DNA of 15,743 nucleotides from Frankiaceae bacterium (GTDB lineage Bacteria; Actinomycetota; Actinomycetes; Mycobacteriales; SCTD01). The translations under genes and the position numbers were made by a program. Under the pieces are notes generated by a model. That model searched no databases and was not told where the DNA came from. It was given only the letters and a program-made list of their open reading frames with translations. Of this stretch, positions 14,930 through 15,743 are shown one piece after another (positions within the stretch are counted from its first letter, which is position 1; every line of letters starts with the position of its first letter). The stretch covers positions 1 through 15,743 of the forward strand of contig CANKBT010000025.1 in assembly GCA_947479995.1 (NCBI GenBank). Reading direction: 5' to 3'.

Positions 14930-15743
14930 ATGACCGACGCGACCCTGCCGCCGCCCGACCCCGGCGAGCGCGTCCCGGCCGACGCCGCCGAGGCCGTCCT
15001 CGCCGACGCCGAGGCGGCGGTCGAGGAGGCCGCCGAGGGCCTCGACCTCACGCCGCTCGACTCCTCGCGCCGGCTGCTGCTCGTGCACGCGCACCCCGAC
15101 GACGAGACCATCGGCACCGGCGCGACCATGGCGCGCTACGCCGCCGAGGGCGTCGCGGTGACCCTGGTGACCTGCACGCTCGGCGAGGAGGGCGAGGTGC
15201 TCGTCCCCGAGCTCGCGCACCTCGCCGCCGACCGCGAGGACGGTCTCGGCCAGCACCGCATCGGCGAGCTCGCCGCGGCCATGGAGGCCCTGCGCGTCAC
15301 CGACCACCGCTTCCTCGGCGGCCCGGGCCGCTGGCGCGACAGCGGGATGATGGGCACGCCGCAGAACGACCGCCCCGACTGCTTCTGGCGCGCCGACCTC
15401 GACGAGGCCGTCCGCGCGCTCGTCGCGGTCGTCCGCGAGGTGCGCCCGCAGGTCGTCGTGACCTACGACGACAACGGCGGCTACGGCCACCCCGACCACG
15501 TGCAGGCGCACCGCGTCACCGTGGCGGCCTTCGACGCCGCGGCCGACCCGGCGTACGCGCCGGAGCTCGGCGAGCCCTGGGCCGCCACCAAGCTCTACGC
15601 GACGGCGGTGCCGCGCAGCGTGCTCCAGGCGGGCATCGACCACCTGCGCGAGCTCGGCGACGAGACCGGCTTCTTCGGCGTCGAGCGGGCCGAGGACCTG
15701 CCGTTCGGCGTGCCGGACGAGGTCGTCACCACCGAGGTCGACG
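14930..15743 (+). CDS. mshB: MshB, mycothiol biosynthesis deacetylase (3' end cut by window)
   Basis: Zinc-dependent N-acetyl-1-D-myo-inositol-2-amino-2-deoxy-alpha-D-glucopyranoside deacetylase, the second enzyme-catalysed step toward mycothiol, the actinobacterial thiol buffer. 271 residues are visible. The zinc site is HAHPDDE (53-59): His55 and Asp58 bind zinc and Asp57 is the catalytic base, with His187 and His190 in GYGHPDHV equivalent to His144 and His147 of the M. tuberculosis enzyme. VTCTLGEEGEV (79-90 region) and GGPGRWRDSGMMGT are MshB hallmarks, separating it from the related Mca. Compared with M. tuberculosis MshB, where the core starts a few residues in, this protein has about 40 extra N-terminal residues, alanine/glutamate-rich. 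The only in-frame start before the core is ATG 14930, which sits 6 nt after TACTGT. The C-terminal end lies outside the window. Confidence 0.95.
   Translation, partial: MTDATLPPPDPGERVPADAAEAVLADAEAAVEEAAEGLDLTPLDSSRRLLLVHAHPDDETIGTGATMARYAAEGVAVTLVTCTLGEEGEVLVPELAHLAADREDGLGQHRIGELAAAMEALRVTDHRFLGGPGRWRDSGMMGTPQNDRPDCFWRADLDEAVRALVAVVREVRPQVVVTYDDNGGYGHPDHVQAHRVTVAAFDAAADPAYAPELGEPWAATKLYATAVPRSVLQAGIDHLRELGDETGFFGVERAEDLPFGVPDEVVTTEVD

Noticed and set aside
12324..14933. Plus-strand 869-aa open frame
   Set aside because: Antisense to the hybrid kinase, whose every domain motif is intact; a GC-driven shadow.

Overview
The window is very GC-rich, with GTG as the most common start codon. It encodes mshB, a mycothiol biosynthesis gene essentially confined to Actinobacteria, and a close relative of the mycobacterial ChoD-type oxidase, so the source is a high-GC actinomycete. 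The typA and mshB proximity also fits an actinobacterial chromosome, where these genes are often in the same neighbourhood. No mobile elements, RNA genes, CRISPR arrays or recent-transfer signs were seen. I cannot name the genus.

Layout, left to right. (1) 96-2449, minus strand: a two-gene cassette of uncharacterised proteins (123 aa, then 660 aa) joined by a TGATG stop/start overlap. The large protein is helical, acidic, has no visible cysteine, and starts like an ESX/WXG100-associated protein. (2) 2450-2606: a divergent control region with a TetR-type inverted repeat in front of (3) 2607-4283, plus strand: a ChoD-like GMC flavoprotein. (4) 8413 down to 4287, minus strand: a pterin carbinolamine dehydratase (phhB), an AlkA-like DNA glycosylase, an FMN-dependent alpha-hydroxy-acid dehydrogenase, a short PolA-like DNA polymerase without a 5' nuclease domain, and an 81-aa single-pass membrane protein. 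A structured gap and a probable leaderless promoter split this run between the glycosylase and the flavoprotein. (5) 8431-11342, plus strand: a MutT-type Nudix hydrolase, the GTPase typA and the yqgE/AlgH-family gene. (6) 14882 down to 11335, minus strand: a GacS/BarA-like hybrid histidine kinase translationally coupled to a DUF3445/HODM-alpha-like protein. (7) 14930 to the end, plus strand: mshB, cut by the window edge.

How the genes may work together. Glycosylase, PolA-like polymerase and MutT form a loose DNA-repair and nucleotide-sanitation theme, and mshB adds thiol redox defence; this grouping is inference. The kinase and HODM-like protein are the best candidate for an undescribed functional pair, because a sensor kinase and a putative haem protein share a 4-nt overlap. 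The ESX-like cassette is the other unexplained unit.

Regulatory style. Several start codons sit 6 or 7 nt after a TANNNT-like -10 element with no Shine-Dalgarno sequence, as in leaderless actinobacterial mRNAs. The clearest are mutT, mshB and the FMN dehydrogenase. The phhB/mutT divergent pair has two -10 elements overlapping within a 17-bp gap. Convergent gene pairs are packed with a 3-nt gap (choD and the membrane gene) or an 8-nt overlap (yqgE and the HODM-like gene).
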